64,000 nucleotides of DNA from Stutzerimonas stutzeri (GTDB lineage: Bacteria; Pseudomonadota; Gammaproteobacteria; Pseudomonadales; Pseudomonadaceae), in the NCBI RefSeq assembly GCF_024448935.1, contig NZ_JAMOIE010000015.1:1-64000 (forward strand), in the 5' to 3' direction. This document shows positions 50,960-62,369 of this stretch, piece by piece. Under the pieces are notes generated by a model. It worked only from the letters and a program-made list of their open reading frames with translations, had not been told where the DNA came from and did not search any database. Position numbers and translations under genes: made by a program. Position 1 is the first letter of the stretch, and each line of letters starts with the position of its first letter.

Positions 50960-51967
50960 ATGCCGATTCGCCACTGCATCGTTCATCTGATCGAAAAAAA
51001 GCCGGACGGCACACCTGCCGTTCTCCATGCCCGCGACTCGGAGCTGGGCGATTCCCAGGCCATTGACAACCTGCTGGCCGATCTAAACGAAAGCTATAAC
51101 GCCAAGCAGGGCAAAGCCTGGGGCTACTTTCATGACGAATCGGGCGCCTACCCCTTTAGCGGCTGGCTGACGCAGTACATGGACGGCAACCAGAATTTCA
51201 CCGCATTCAGCCGGCAAGCCGTGGAACACCTGCAAAAGCTGATGGAGGAATCCAACCTTTCCACTGGCGGCCATGTGCTGTTCGCCCACTACCAGCAAGG
51301 CATGACCGATTACCTGGCGATCGCATTGCTGCACCACAGCAATGGTGTGACAGTCACCGACGCGCTGGATGTCGCCGAAGCCCGGCACCTGGACCTGGGT
51401 CAACTGCACCTGGCGACGCGGATCAATCTGTCCGAGTGGAAGAACAACAAGCAGTCCAGGCAGTACATTTCCTTTATCAAGGGGAAAAACGGCAAAAAGG
51501 TCTCGGAATACTTCCGCGACTTCATTGGCTGCCAGGAGGGTGTCGACGGTCCCGGTGAAACGCGCACGCTGCTCAAAGCCTTCAGCGATTACGTCGAAAG
51601 CGAACAACTGCCCGACGAAAAGGCACGCGAGAAGACCAGCGCGCTGGTGGGCTATGCCAGCAGCCAGGCCAAGATCGGCGAGCCCATGTCCCTGGAGGAA
51701 CTGTCCGGCGTCATCGACGAGGAGCGCCCACGCGCCTTCTACGAGCACATCCGCAACAAGGACTATGGCCTTTCGCCGGAGATTCCCGCTGACAAGCGCA
51801 CCCTGAACCAGTTTCAGCGGTTCACCGGGCGCGCCGAAGGACTGTCGATCAGCTTCGAATCACACCTGCTGGGCTCGAAAGTCGAATACGACGAAGCCCG
51901 CGACCTGTTGATCATTCGCAACCTGCCAACGCAGCTGACCGATCAGCTCAAGCGGCGCAAGGGATAG
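50960..51967 (+). CDS. yejK: Nucleoid-associated protein YejK (NdpA)
   Basis: 335 residues from the ATG at 50960 ([17 protein letters not shown]). The 37-kDa nucleoid-protein family motifs are present: [11 protein letters not shown]-like, [25 protein letters not shown] and [23 protein letters not shown]. It binds the nucleoid; exact role unclear. The frame is open upstream, but conserved sequence begins at 50960. Stands alone between a divergent MFS gene and uppP. Confidence 0.92.
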   Translation: MPIRHCIVHLIEKKPDGTPAVLHARDSELGDSQAIDNLLADLNESYNAKQGKAWGYFHDESGAYPFSGWLTQYMDGNQNFTAFSRQAVEHLQKLMEESNLSTGGHVLFAHYQQGMTDYLAIALLHHSNGVTVTDALDVAEARHLDLGQLHLATRINLSEWKNNKQSRQYISFIKGKNGKKVSEYFRDFIGCQEGVDGPGETRTLLKAFSDYVESEQLPDEKAREKTSALVGYASSQAKIGEPMSLEELSGVIDEERPRAFYEHIRNKDYGLSPEIPADKRTLNQFQRFTGRAEGLSISFESHLLGSKVEYDEARDLLIIRNLPTQLTDQLKRRKG

Positions 51968-52145
51968 GCCCTGAGCGGCGACGTCTGTACATACCGCAGG
52001 CTCCTGAGGGTTCTCGGAAGCCCGAACCAAGCACGTCGCCAGGAAAATCTGTCTCCTCGCTGGAACGAAACGGCCATCTGCCAGTCAGATGGCTGCTCAT
52101 CGCTGCTGCAACCCTGTACGACCCGCCACGGCTAAGGATTTCACA

Positions 52146-52943
52146 ATGGATTGGCTGCACCTGATTATTCTGTCCCTGGTCCAGGGCATCACGGAATTTC
52201 TCCCGATTTCATCCTCTGCACACCTGATTCTGCCTTCCCAGGTTTTCGGTTGGCCCGATCAGGGCCAGGCATTCGACGTCGCGGTACACGTCGGCACCTT
52301 GCTCGCCGTATTGATCTGCTTCCGCCACGAGGTGATCGCGACCACCCGTGGCTGGCTGGCACACGTGTTCCGCCGACAGGTCAGCGCGGAAAGCCGTCTC
52401 GGCTGGGCAATCATCATCGGCACATTGCCGGCGGCCCTCATCGGCTTGCTGCTGGAGGACTATATCGAGCAGTACACCCGATCGATGCTGTTCATCGCGG
52501 GCACGACCATCATCTTTGGCCTGCTGCTGTGGTACGCGGACGTCAAGGGACGGCGTGTCGCCGAAATGGATCAGCTGACCTGGAAAAGCGCACTGATCAT
52601 CGGCTTCGCCCAAGCGCTAGCGCTGATTCCCGGCACCTCCCGCTCAGGTATCACCATGACTGCGGCCCTGCTGCTCGGCTTCACCCGGCAGACCGCGGCA
52701 CGCTTCTCCTTTCTACTGTCGATACCGCTGATCCTTGCAGCCGGCGGGTTGAAAGCGGTCGAGTTAGCCCAGTCAGGTGAAGCCGCGCCGTGGAATGACA
52801 TTTTCATCGGCGCCGCACTGTCGTTCGTTGCCGCGTTTCTCTGCATCAAGCTGTTCCTCAAGGCGCTCGACGCCTTGGGTATGCTGCCCTTCGTGATCTA
52901 TCGCTTGCTGCTGGGTGTGACACTGTTGTTCATCGCGCTCTGA
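52146..52943 (+). CDS. uppP: Undecaprenyl-diphosphatase UppP (BacA)
   Basis: 265 residues from the ATG at 52146, preceded by AAGGA. Eight membrane helices with the two signature motifs: QGITEFLPISSSAHLIL near the N-terminus and LIPGTSRSGITMTAALLLG near residue 165. It dephosphorylates undecaprenyl diphosphate, recycling the carrier lipid for cell-wall synthesis, and confers bacitracin tolerance. Confidence 0.96.
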   Translation: MDWLHLIILSLVQGITEFLPISSSAHLILPSQVFGWPDQGQAFDVAVHVGTLLAVLICFRHEVIATTRGWLAHVFRRQVSAESRLGWAIIIGTLPAALIGLLLEDYIEQYTRSMLFIAGTTIIFGLLLWYADVKGRRVAEMDQLTWKSALIIGFAQALALIPGTSRSGITMTAALLLGFTRQTAARFSFLLSIPLILAAGGLKAVELAQSGEAAPWNDIFIGAALSFVAAFLCIKLFLKALDALGMLPFVIYRLLLGVTLLFIAL

Positions 52944-52959
52944 CGAGCTGCGTTAAGAA

Positions 52960-52986
52960 GGCCCGCGCAACGGCTGCGCGCGGGCC
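52960..52986. terminator. GC-rich hairpin between convergent uppP and GST genes
   Basis: GGCCCGCGC and GCGCGGGCC form a 9-bp stem with a 9-nt loop. On the minus strand TTCTTAA follows, so it works best as a terminator for the GST gene; on the plus strand there is no T run. Confidence 0.65.
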
Positions 52987-52993
52987 GGAGGCA

Positions 52994-53932
52994 TCAACGG
53001 GCGTCGATGCGATAGCCGATACGTGGAAAATGCACGTGCACGACGCCAGCACGCTCATCCTCACGTCGCAGAATCAACTCTTCCACGCCAGCGAAGAGCA
53101 GCTCACCCTCAACCGGATCGGTGCCGTAATCCACTGCGGATATGGTCACGGCCTGTCCCGCCTCGAACCCATTGGGCTCGGAGAATGGCTCATTCGGCAA
53201 TTCCGCAGGCGTCGCGCTGCGAGCAACAGACACGGCCTCTTCCGCCGACAGCTCGGACAGCGAGCCATGCCCCACTGCCAACACCTTGCCCAGCCAGGCC
53301 GCCACGTCCGGATAGGCATCGACCAGCGGCGCCGTCACCGGTGTGCCCTTGAGGAACCAAAGGCAATGGGCAACGGCGAAGTCCGCCACGCAAGGTGCGG
53401 CACCAAGCAGAAACTCTCCGCTACCACGCGCCAATTGCTGTTGCAGGCGCGCCATCAGGACCGGCCAGTTATTCTTCGCCTGGTCCAGCGGAATGCGGGC
53501 CACCGAGCCGCTGCTGAACAAGGCGGCGCGGTCCTTTCTGAACACCTCGACGAACGCTTTAGGCACTTGAGCGAAACGCACGGCCATGGATTCCGGCTGG
53601 AACACCAGGCTTACCGCATGCAGGAACAGCACCGAGTCAGCCCACTGTGCCAGCGTCGCCGCGACGAACTCCTGCCCCTCGGGAAACAGCGCGGGTGTGG
53701 CTTTCTCGGCTTCGAGGCGACGCGCAAGCAATGCGGTATCGCAATAGATGTCGGCGCCGATCTGCAGCACCGGAGTACGCCGATAGCCGCCTGTCAGCGC
53801 CGTGAGATCAGGCTTGGGCATCACCGGAGGAATTTGCACCGAACGCCAGGACAGCTGCTTGAAACCCAGCATCAGTCGCGCTTTTTCGGCAAAGGGCGAG
53901 GTGGCATAGTGGTGCAGGATCACTTCGTGCAT
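52994..53932 (-). CDS. Glutathione S-transferase family protein
   Basis: 312 residues. The N-terminal thioredoxin-like domain (VILHHYATSPFAEKARLMLGFKQLSWRSVQIPPVMPKPDLTALTGGYRRTPVLQIGADIYCDT) is clear, followed by an all-helical C-terminal domain (about residues 90-210) with the conserved APCVADFAVAH. The last hundred residues (NGFEAGQAVTISAVDYGTDPVEGEL) are an extra beta-rich extension found in some GST-like proteins of pseudomonads. Substrate unknown. Monocistronic. Confidence 0.88.
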   Translation of the reverse strand: MHEVILHHYATSPFAEKARLMLGFKQLSWRSVQIPPVMPKPDLTALTGGYRRTPVLQIGADIYCDTALLARRLEAEKATPALFPEGQEFVAATLAQWADSVLFLHAVSLVFQPESMAVRFAQVPKAFVEVFRKDRAALFSSGSVARIPLDQAKNNWPVLMARLQQQLARGSGEFLLGAAPCVADFAVAHCLWFLKGTPVTAPLVDAYPDVAAWLGKVLAVGHGSLSELSAEEAVSVARSATPAELPNEPFSEPNGFEAGQAVTISAVDYGTDPVEGELLFAGVEELILRREDERAGVVHVHFPRIGYRIDAR

Positions 53933-53967
53933 GGCAGGCTCCGCCAGTCGTTAGGTAGAACGGCAGT

Positions 53968-54297
53968 TTACCCGCGCGAACAGAGGCAGCCTACCCGTTC
54001 AGCTGATGCCTGGACATTCACCGGACCACTGCCGGACTGCACCGAAACCAGCGCCTCCTTGGCCGACTTCTTCATTTGCTTGATGGCGCGCTCACGCCGC
54101 AACGCGTCGCTCTTGCTGCCAAGCGTCTCGACATAGACCAGTGCCACCGCCGGGCTGGAATGGAAGAATCGCGCCCCTCGGCCACTCTGGTGAGCTGCAA
54201 AGCGGCGCTGTGCATCGTCACTGATTCCGCAATAAAGCGAGCCGTTGGCGGCGCGTACCAGATAGACGAACCAGGGTTTGCCAGCAGTGGTGCTCAT
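53968..54297 (-). CDS. GIY-YIG domain nuclease-like protein
   Basis: 109 residues from the ATG at 54297. The core [36 protein letters not shown] is the short UPF0213/YhbQ-type GIY-YIG domain (Tyr, Arg and the ALVYVE strand). Small members of this family cut DNA structures or have unknown roles. The C-terminal tail after [14 protein letters not shown] is unusual and Cys-containing. It is divergent from mltF. Confidence 0.86.
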   Translation of the reverse strand: MSTTAGKPWFVYLVRAANGSLYCGISDDAQRRFAAHQSGRGARFFHSSPAVALVYVETLGSKSDALRRERAIKQMKKSAKEALVSVQSGSGPVNVQASAERVGCLCSRG

Positions 54298-54416
54298 GTA
54301 GCAGGCTCTCGAGAAGATGGTTGGATTGTCCCGGGCCACGCCTGCCAGGGCAAGGCTGCTCTTGCCAAGCAAAAAGCCGAAAATGTGCAGCATGGCCTCG
54401 ACTCCATCGCGCTTGA

Positions 54417-56024
<1,608 letters not shown>

Positions 56025-56042
56025 TCCTTGCAGCCCTGCGCC

Positions 56043-56513
56043 TCAGCCCCTTCCGATGGGGGCGAAGCTGCCTGCGGTATGCTCGGCCAGCACCTCGGCC
56101 GCCAACTCCAGCTCCAGCCCTCGCCGCCCGGCGCTGACATAGATGCTCGGTTGCGCCTGCGCCGACACGTCAATGAACGTGCGTAGCCGCTTCTTCTGCC
56201 CCAGCGGACTGATGCCACCGACCAGATAGCCGGTCGCGCGTTGCGCCGCCATGGGATCGGCCATGTCGACCTTCTTCACCTTGGCCGCCTGCGCCAGCGC
56301 CTTCAGATCGAGCGTACCGGCGACCGGCACCACGGCGACCAGCAGCTCATTCTTCTCGCTGCAGGCCAGCAGCGTCTTGAATACACGCGCAGGCTCGAGG
56401 CCGAGCTTCTCAGCGGCTTCGAGACCATAGGATGCCGATTTGGGATCGTGTTCGTAGCTGTGGATGCGGTAGTCGGCCTTGGCCTTTTTCAGCAGATCGA
56501 TAGCGGGCGTCAT
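56043..56513 (-). CDS. ybaK: Cys-tRNA(Pro)/Cys-tRNA(Cys) deacylase YbaK
   Basis: 156 residues, the usual size. The YbaK fold motifs include [28 protein letters not shown] (conserved Lys) and [20 protein letters not shown]. It removes mischarged cysteine from tRNA-Pro. Converges with mltF. Confidence 0.94.
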   Translation of the reverse strand: MTPAIDLLKKAKADYRIHSYEHDPKSASYGLEAAEKLGLEPARVFKTLLACSEKNELLVAVVPVAGTLDLKALAQAAKVKKVDMADPMAAQRATGYLVGGISPLGQKKRLRTFIDVSAQAQPSIYVSAGRRGLELELAAEVLAEHTAGSFAPIGRG

Positions 56514-56552
56514 GGCGAAAAGAATCGTCGAGGAAAGGTCGCTACATTAGCC

Positions 56553-56584
56553 AAAAACACAACGGCCCGCACAATGTGCGGGCT
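56553..56584 (-). terminator. Intrinsic terminator of metE
   Basis: On the minus strand AGCCCGCAC-ATT-GTGCGGGCC gives a 9-bp stem followed by GTTGTGTTTTTGG, about 54 bases after the metE stop. Confidence 0.88.
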
Positions 56585-56637
56585 GTTGCGTCGCGGCCGG
56601 GTCGACAGATCAGACGGCCACGCCAGCGGACAAGCGG

Positions 56638-58938
56638 TCAGGCCACCTCGGCGCGGTACGCCGCCCGTAACTGGCGGGCGGCCGCGACCATGTTGACCAG
56701 AGCCGCCTCGGTTTCCGCCCAGCCGCGGGTTTTCAGGCCGCAATCCGGGTTGACCCAGAGCCGCTCGGCCGGGATTCGCTCGGCGGCCTTCTGCAGCAGC
56801 TGGACCATTTCAGCCGTGTCCGGGACGCGCGGCGAGTGGATATCATAGACGCCGGGACCAATGTCGTTGGGATAGTCGAAGACGCGGAACGCTTCCAGCA
56901 GCTCCATTTGCGAGCGGGAGGTCTCGATGGTGATGACGTCGGCATCCATCGCCGCGATCGCCTCGATCACATCGTTGAATTCGCTGTAGCACATGTGCGT
57001 GTGGATCTGCGTTTCGTCGCGCACAGCGCTGGAGCACAGACGGAACGCATCGACCGCCCAGTCGAGATAGTGCCCCCACTGGGCACGGCGCAATGGCAGA
57101 CCTTCGCGGAATGCCGCTTCGTCGATCTGGACGATCTTGATGCCCGCCGCTTCGAGATCACAGACCTCGTCCCGGATCGCCAACGCCAACTGCCGCGCCT
57201 GTTGCTCACGGCTGACATCCTCGCGTGTAAACGACCACATCAACATGGTTACCGGCCCGGTCAGCATGCCCTTCATGACTTTGCGGGTCTGCTGTTGGGC
57301 ATAGCGAATCCACTCCACCGTCATTGCTGCCGGGCGGCTGAGATCGCCGTAGATCAGCGCCGGTTTCACGCAACGCGAACCGTAGCTCTGCACCCAACCG
57401 AAACGGGTAAAGGCATAACCGTCGAGCTGTTCGGCGAAATACTCGACCATGTCGTTACGCTCTGCCTCACCGTGTACCAACACATCCAGACCCAATTGCT
57501 CCTGTACGGCAATTGCGTGACGAATCTCGGCGTGCATCGCCTCGGTATAGTCGGTCAGGGCCAACTTGCCCTGCTTGAAGGCCTGACGCGCCAGACGGAT
57601 CGCCGGGGTCTGCGGGAACGAGCCGATGGTGGTGGTCGGGAACGCCGGCAGATCCAGCCGAGCGCGCTGCTTCTCGATGCGGCTTTCGAAGGCGGATTGC
57701 CGCTGGCTGTGCCTGGGTTTGATCGCAGCCAAGCGCGCCTGCACGGCGGGCTTGTGGATTCGTGGAGACTCGGCGCGGCTCGCCTGAACCTCGCGGCTTT
57801 GTTGTAACGCAGCCTGTACCCGGGCATCGTCCGGTTGATTGACCGCTCGCGTCAGCACGGCAACCTCCGCGCATTTCTGCACGGCAAACGCCAGCCAGCT
57901 TCGCAGCTCAGCATCCAGTTGGTCCTCCCGCGCAAGGTCCACCGGCGCGTGCAGCAACGAACAGGACGGCGCCACCCAGAGTCGCTCGCCCAATCGCTCG
58001 GCAGCGTGACGAAGCACGTTCAAGGCTTTATCCAGATCGCACCGCCAGATGTTTCGGCCGTTGACGATGCCCAGTGAGAGGATCTTGTATGCCGGCAGTC
58101 GATCAAGGATGACCGGGTACTGATCCGGCGCACGCACCAGGTCGATATGCAGGCCATCGACCGGCAACGCCGCGGCCAAGCCAAGGTTGTCTTCCAAGCC
58201 GCCAAAATAGGTTGCGACCAGCTTCTTCAATGGCGCGCGCTGCAACAGGTTGTAGGCTCGCTCGAAGGCGTTCTTCCAATCCTGCGGCAAGTCGAGCACC
58301 AGGATCGGCTCGTCGATCTGCACCCACTCCACGCCCTGCGCGGCGAGCCGCTCCAGCACTTCTCCATAGACCGGAAGCAGGCGTTCGAGCAGCTCCAGCT
58401 TGTCGAACGCTTCCCCCTTGGCCTTGCCCAGCCAGAGATAGGTCAACGGCCCGATCAGCACCGGCTTGACCGCGTGGCCCAGGGCCCTGGCCTCTTGCAC
58501 TTCCTCGAACAGCTGCGTCCACGACAGCTCAAAGGACTGATCAACGCTGAATTCGGGGACCAGGTAGTGATAGTTGGTATCAAACCATTTGGTCATTTCC
58601 TGCGCTTGCCCACCACCGCAGCACTGGTGAGTTACGCCACGCGCCATGGCGAACAACGTCTCCAGGGTCGGTTGACCGTCGGCCGGACGAAAGCGCTCAG
58701 GCACAACGCCAAACATCAGCGAATGGGTCAGCACCTGGTCATACCAGGCGAAATCGCCCGCGGGCAGCAGATCAATGCCAGCATCTGCCTGCAACTGCCA
58801 ATGGGCGGCTCGCAACTGCCTGCCGATCCGGCGCAGCCCGTCCTCACTGAGGTCACCCTTCCAGTACGCTTCGAGCGCCTTTTTCAGTTCTCGGTCGGCA
58901 CCAATACGTGGGTAGCCCAGGGAATGCGCAACAGCCAT
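56638..58938 (-). CDS. metE: Cobalamin-independent methionine synthase MetE
   Basis: 766 residues from the ATG at 58938, which has GGAG six bases upstream. N-terminal half starts [28 protein letters not shown]; the catalytic C-terminal half includes [11 protein letters not shown], the zinc ligands His and Cys in [11 protein letters not shown], a Glu in [18 protein letters not shown] and the final Cys in [12 protein letters not shown]. It transfers a methyl group from methyltetrahydrofolate to homocysteine. Divergent from its activator gene metR. Confidence 0.97.
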   Translation of the reverse strand: MAVAHSLGYPRIGADRELKKALEAYWKGDLSEDGLRRIGRQLRAAHWQLQADAGIDLLPAGDFAWYDQVLTHSLMFGVVPERFRPADGQPTLETLFAMARGVTHQCCGGGQAQEMTKWFDTNYHYLVPEFSVDQSFELSWTQLFEEVQEARALGHAVKPVLIGPLTYLWLGKAKGEAFDKLELLERLLPVYGEVLERLAAQGVEWVQIDEPILVLDLPQDWKNAFERAYNLLQRAPLKKLVATYFGGLEDNLGLAAALPVDGLHIDLVRAPDQYPVILDRLPAYKILSLGIVNGRNIWRCDLDKALNVLRHAAERLGERLWVAPSCSLLHAPVDLAREDQLDAELRSWLAFAVQKCAEVAVLTRAVNQPDDARVQAALQQSREVQASRAESPRIHKPAVQARLAAIKPRHSQRQSAFESRIEKQRARLDLPAFPTTTIGSFPQTPAIRLARQAFKQGKLALTDYTEAMHAEIRHAIAVQEQLGLDVLVHGEAERNDMVEYFAEQLDGYAFTRFGWVQSYGSRCVKPALIYGDLSRPAAMTVEWIRYAQQQTRKVMKGMLTGPVTMLMWSFTREDVSREQQARQLALAIRDEVCDLEAAGIKIVQIDEAAFREGLPLRRAQWGHYLDWAVDAFRLCSSAVRDETQIHTHMCYSEFNDVIEAIAAMDADVITIETSRSQMELLEAFRVFDYPNDIGPGVYDIHSPRVPDTAEMVQLLQKAAERIPAERLWVNPDCGLKTRGWAETEAALVNMVAAARQLRAAYRAEVA

Positions 58939-59330
58939 GACAATCTCCAATTCCTTCGTGTTCGATGAGTGGATTGTGACGGCCCGCGATCAATGAAACA
59001 AACTCATCTCATTCCAGATCATCTTTAGCTATATTCATACACTCGCTACTGCCCCGTTTCTGGAAACGAACGGACCGACACGCTAAAAAAACGCGCTACG
59101 CGCCGTCCAATCCCAGCTCGAACCTGCGGGTTGTCGAATGGCCCTGCCAGCACCCAATGCCTGCTCGTTGCCCTGCAAGGATTCATTCGAGCTGTCGGCT
59201 CGACAACGATCGGCGCGCTGGGACACACTTCGCCGCCGCGATGAGGATTGCTCAAGTCACCGTGCTTTGGTTTACGGCGTCCTCTCGAAAACCCAGGCCT
59301 CGCCAACGAAAACAGCAGGAACTCCCCAGC
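58939..59330. promoter_or_regulatory. metE-metR divergent control region
   Basis: 392 bases. At 58994-59006 TGAA-N5-CTCA matches the MetR box TGAA-N5-TTCA in seven of eight positions, 56-68 bases upstream of metE. The rest is GC-rich with no convincing gene; I saw no B12-box and no cobalamin riboswitch. Confidence 0.6.
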
Positions 59331-60281
59331 ATGCTGGAAATCCGCCACCTGAAAACGCTTCACGCGCTGCGCGAAACCGACAGCCTGGTGGAGGCCGCCG
59401 AGCGGCTGCATCTGACCCAGTCGGCACTGTCCCATCAGTTCAAGGAACTGGAAGAACGCTTGGGCTTGCAGCTGTTCGTGCGCAAGACACGTCCTGTGCG
59501 TTTCACCAGTGCGGGTTTGCGGCTGTTGCAATTGGCCGACAGCCTGCTGCCACAGCTGCGCAGTGCCGAGCGCGACCTGGCCCGACTGGCAGGCGGCACG
59601 GCGGGTCGCCTGCACATGGCGATCGAATGTCACAGCTGCTTCCAGTGGCTGATGCCGACCATCGACCAGTTTCGCGATGCCTGGCCGGAAGTCGAGCTGG
59701 ACCTGGCTTCGGGGTTTTCCTTCGCGCCGCTGCCGGCCCTGGCGCGCGGTGATCTGGATCTAGTGGTGACGTCCGACCCGATCGAGCTGCCGGGCATCAC
59801 CTATGTGCCGCTGTTTACCTACGAAGCGCTGCTCGCCGTCGCCAATCAGCATGCCTTGGCATCCCGCCCATTCGTACGCGCCGAAGACCTGGCCAGCGAA
59901 ACCCTGATCACCTATCCGGTGGAACATGATCGACTGGACATCTTCACGCGCTTCCTGGAGCCGGCCGATGTCGAACCGGCGCAGGTTCGCACCTCGGAGC
60001 TCACCGTGATGATGATGCAGCTGGTGGCTTCCGGTCGCGGCGTGTGCTGCGTGCCCAACTGGGCACTGCATGAATACAGCGCTCGCGGTTATGTGACGGC
60101 AAAGCGCCTGGGCGAGAAAGGCCTGTTCGCAACGCTCTATGCCGGCATCCGCGCCGACATGCTGGATTCGCCCTTCATGCGCGACTTCCTGCTGACCGCC
60201 AAGGACACTTCTTTCGCCACTCTGGAGGGGGTCAGCGCCGCGCCGAAAAAGCAGCCGCTAGCCGAAAGGCCCCTCGTCTGA
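59331..60281 (+). CDS. metR: LysR-type activator MetR
   Basis: 316 residues from the ATG at 59331 (MLEIRHLKTLHALRETDSLVEAAERLHLTQSALSHQFKELEERLG), which begins with the LysR helix-turn-helix. The effector domain (AGRLHMAIECHSCFQWLMPTIDQF) matches MetR, whose co-effector is homocysteine. About a dozen extra residues at the C-terminus (APKKQPLAERPLV) are Lys/Pro-rich. It activates metE and often metH and glyA. The open frame continues upstream but without LysR similarity. Confidence 0.94.
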   Translation: MLEIRHLKTLHALRETDSLVEAAERLHLTQSALSHQFKELEERLGLQLFVRKTRPVRFTSAGLRLLQLADSLLPQLRSAERDLARLAGGTAGRLHMAIECHSCFQWLMPTIDQFRDAWPEVELDLASGFSFAPLPALARGDLDLVVTSDPIELPGITYVPLFTYEALLAVANQHALASRPFVRAEDLASETLITYPVEHDRLDIFTRFLEPADVEPAQVRTSELTVMMMQLVASGRGVCCVPNWALHEYSARGYVTAKRLGEKGLFATLYAGIRADMLDSPFMRDFLLTAKDTSFATLEGVSAAPKKQPLAERPLV

Positions 60282-60335
60282 ACTGGCAACGATCAGCTGC
60301 TGCCCATGCACCTGATCGACACAGCCACCGAACGC

Positions 60336-60396
60336 GGTGTTCCATAACGGAACATCACCCCGCGACAAGCCATAACCCGGTTCCATAGCGAACCGG
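60336..60396. promoter_or_regulatory. Two similar palindromes upstream of the amiC-like gene
   Basis: GGTGTTCC-ATAACGGAACATCACC (60336-60359) and CCGGTTCCATAGCGAACCGG (60377-60396) are each near-perfect dyads and share GTTCCATA-N-CG-N-AAC. The shared parts are 41 bases apart, about four helical turns. They look like paired operators for a dimeric regulator, in style similar to IclR-family sites; the regulator is unknown. Confidence 0.55.
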
Positions 60397-60572
60397 TGCG
60401 TGAGGATGTCCGGCAGGTGCGACTAGCTGGAGAGAGACGGGCTCGCCTCACCATTGGTCTTGCTCTTACTGCCGCGACGCAGACCTGGCATCCTTTTTTC
60501 ATGGAGCAAACCAGACACGCAAGCCTGGACGACGACCCTTGTAAGCCTTGCCGACATTGCGCCCTAAGGCGC

Positions 60573-60622
60573 CAGGTAACGAAGCCTGATCACCAGCCTG
60601 CTGGTCGATCGGGTTTTTTTTT
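60573..60622 (+). promoter_or_regulatory. Candidate ANTAR antitermination leader with intrinsic terminator
   Basis: CAGGT (60573-60577) and GCCTG (60584-60588) enclose a six-base loop AACGAA with A at loop position 1 and G at position 4, the ANTAR RNA rule. The 3' arm overlaps the 5' arm of a second hairpin (60585-60612, core ACCAG-CCTG-CTGGT with flanking GATC/GATC) that is followed by nine T. The two structures exclude each other. The terminator ends 11 bases before the ATG of the amiC-like gene. The second ANTAR hairpin that should lie upstream was not found with a proper hexaloop. Confidence 0.55.
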
Positions 60623-60633
60623 GGACGCGAACA

Positions 60634-61770
60634 ATGCCCCGTACCTTTTCGATTGGTCTGCTGCTCTCCACCGACGGTACCTATCGCCGAATGGGCAGCC
60701 ACGCACTGGCAGGCGCGCTCGATGCATTGGCCGAGATCAACGACGATCCACGCTACGCGTTTCAACTGCAGGCGACCCACCTCAATCCGCAAGGCCAACT
60801 CGGGCGCTACGGCGAAGGCGCGGCCCAGCTCATGAATGCGGGCGTTCGTCATCTGTTCGGTACCATCACCTCGGCCAGCCGCAAGGAAATCATCCCTGAT
60901 CTGGAACAGCGCGGCGGCCTGCTCTGGTATGCCTGCCCCTACGAGGGCTTCGAGAGCAGTGAGCACGTGATCTACCTCGGCGGTTGCCCGAACCAGACCC
61001 TGATCCCCCTGCTGCGCTATGCGTTGCGCACCTTTGGATGCCGCACCCATCTCATCGGCTCGAACTATGTCTGGGGCTGGGAAAGCAATCGCATCGCGCG
61101 TGAGGTGCTGCAGGCCGCCGGTGGCGAGGTGTTGGCGGAAAAATACGTCCATCTCGGCTCGACCACATTTGCCGAGACGGTCAAAACACTGATGGCCTAC
61201 CCACCGGCCTTCATCCTCAACAACCTGGTGGGCGAGTCGTCCTACGCCTTTCTGGCCGAGCTCGACCATGCCTGCGACCGGCACGGGCTGAGCCTAGCGG
61301 TACTCAGCTGCAACCTGACCGAGGCGGAATTGGGTGAGGTCGGCACGCTTAACAACCTGCGACTGCTTTCCTGCGGGCCATTCTTCGAGGCAGTCGACCC
61401 GAGTTTCAGCAAGCGCCAGCGGCAACGCCACGGCTTGCAACGCTGCTCGCATTACTACGCGGGCGCCTACGCTGCCGTGCACCTGTTCGCCCAGGTGCTG
61501 CAACACACCGGTGACGATCACCCCGAAACGATCATCGATCACCTGCACCAGAGCGCCTGGCCGAGTGCGCTGGGTATGTTGCGCATCGCACCATACAACA
61601 ACCACACCAGCCTGCCCTGCCATATCGCCGAGCTACGCAACGGACGCTTCTGCCTGTTGCACAGCGAAGACGGCGTGCTGGCGCCGGACCCCTATCTTAC
61701 CGCCACCGACCTGAGCGACCTGCGCCCCCTACGCGAGACCACGCTGCCCCAGCTGAGGATCGTCAAATGA
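60634..61770 (+). CDS. amiC: AmiC-like ligand-binding negative regulator
   Basis: 378 residues of the type I periplasmic-binding-protein fold without a signal peptide, so cytoplasmic: FSIGLLLSTDGTYRRMGSHALAGALDALAEIND, HLFGTITSASRKEIIPDLE and IGSNYVWGWESNRIAREVL. In P. aeruginosa AmiC binds amides and releases AmiR to antiterminate the amidase operon. The stop overlaps the next gene by four bases (ATGA). No amidase gene is seen before the window ends; ABC permeases follow, so the ligand may be the transported compound (amide, urea-like or peptide). The name refers to the family, not to proven function. Confidence 0.85.
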   Translation: MPRTFSIGLLLSTDGTYRRMGSHALAGALDALAEINDDPRYAFQLQATHLNPQGQLGRYGEGAAQLMNAGVRHLFGTITSASRKEIIPDLEQRGGLLWYACPYEGFESSEHVIYLGGCPNQTLIPLLRYALRTFGCRTHLIGSNYVWGWESNRIAREVLQAAGGEVLAEKYVHLGSTTFAETVKTLMAYPPAFILNNLVGESSYAFLAELDHACDRHGLSLAVLSCNLTEAELGEVGTLNNLRLLSCGPFFEAVDPSFSKRQRQRHGLQRCSHYYAGAYAAVHLFAQVLQHTGDDHPETIIDHLHQSAWPSALGMLRIAPYNNHTSLPCHIAELRNGRFCLLHSEDGVLAPDPYLTATDLSDLRPLRETTLPQLRIVK

Positions 61771-62369
61771 AGCTGAAACGCCCCGACTTCGAAAGTGGCC
61801 GCCTGCTGCTTATCGACTGTGAAGAGCGCACCCTGACCGCATTGCACAAGAGTCTGCAGCGCCTGGGTATCACTGCCGTGGCGCTGATCGGCGATGCGCC
61901 CGTGGCACTGGATAACTGCTTTGCTGCCGTGGTCGAGCTGGAACACTTCGCCAGCCCACAGACGCTGCGCCAACTGGGATCGGCCGGGGTTCCCGTGATC
62001 GCACTGAGCGCCCACGAAACGCTGTCGCAGATCCAGCGCGCCATCGAACTCGGTACCACCGCCTTGCTGAACAAGCCCATCACGCAAGGCTCGGTCTACA
62101 CCACGCTGATGATGGCGATCGGCTTGCAGCAGCGCCTGGCCCGCGAGCGTGACGAATGCCTGGCTCTGCAGCAACGGCTGGCATCCGCCCCGCTTCTGGC
62201 GCAGGCACTGGCTCGGCTAATGGTCGAGCATGGCATCGACGAGGCAGCGGCCTATGAGCGGCTGAGGTTGATGTCGATGCGCCTGGGCCGAAGCATGGAT
62301 TCGCTCTGCTCCGACATGGCTAACGATCGGCACGAAGCGTCCGGGATCGGTACGCGAGGCAGTCGATGA
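61767..62369 (+). CDS. amiR: AmiR-like ANTAR-domain antiterminator
   Basis: 200 residues. A pseudo-receiver domain (residues about 10-125, LLLIDCEERTLTALHKSLQRLGITAVAL) without the usual phosphorylation pocket, a coiled coil (LQQRLARERDECLALQQRL) and a C-terminal ANTAR domain (LARLMVEHGIDEAAAYERLRLMSMRLGRSMDSLC). ANTAR proteins bind paired hexaloop hairpins in RNA and prevent termination. It overlaps both neighbours by four bases. Its natural target may be the leader at 60573-60622 in front of its own operon. Confidence 0.88.
   Translation: MKLKRPDFESGRLLLIDCEERTLTALHKSLQRLGITAVALIGDAPVALDNCFAAVVELEHFASPQTLRQLGSAGVPVIALSAHETLSQIQRAIELGTTALLNKPITQGSVYTTLMMAIGLQQRLARERDECLALQQRLASAPLLAQALARLMVEHGIDEAAAYERLRLMSMRLGRSMDSLCSDMANDRHEASGIGTRGSR

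Noticed and set aside
58939-59330. Cobalamin riboswitch upstream of metE
   Set aside because: No B12-box-like sequence or suitable fold was seen; a MetR box explains the region better.
60545-60572. First ANTAR hairpin (GCCTT/AAGGC or GCGCC/GGCGC)
   Set aside because: Stems exist, but their loops do not have six bases with A1 and G4, so I did not claim the full two-hairpin motif.
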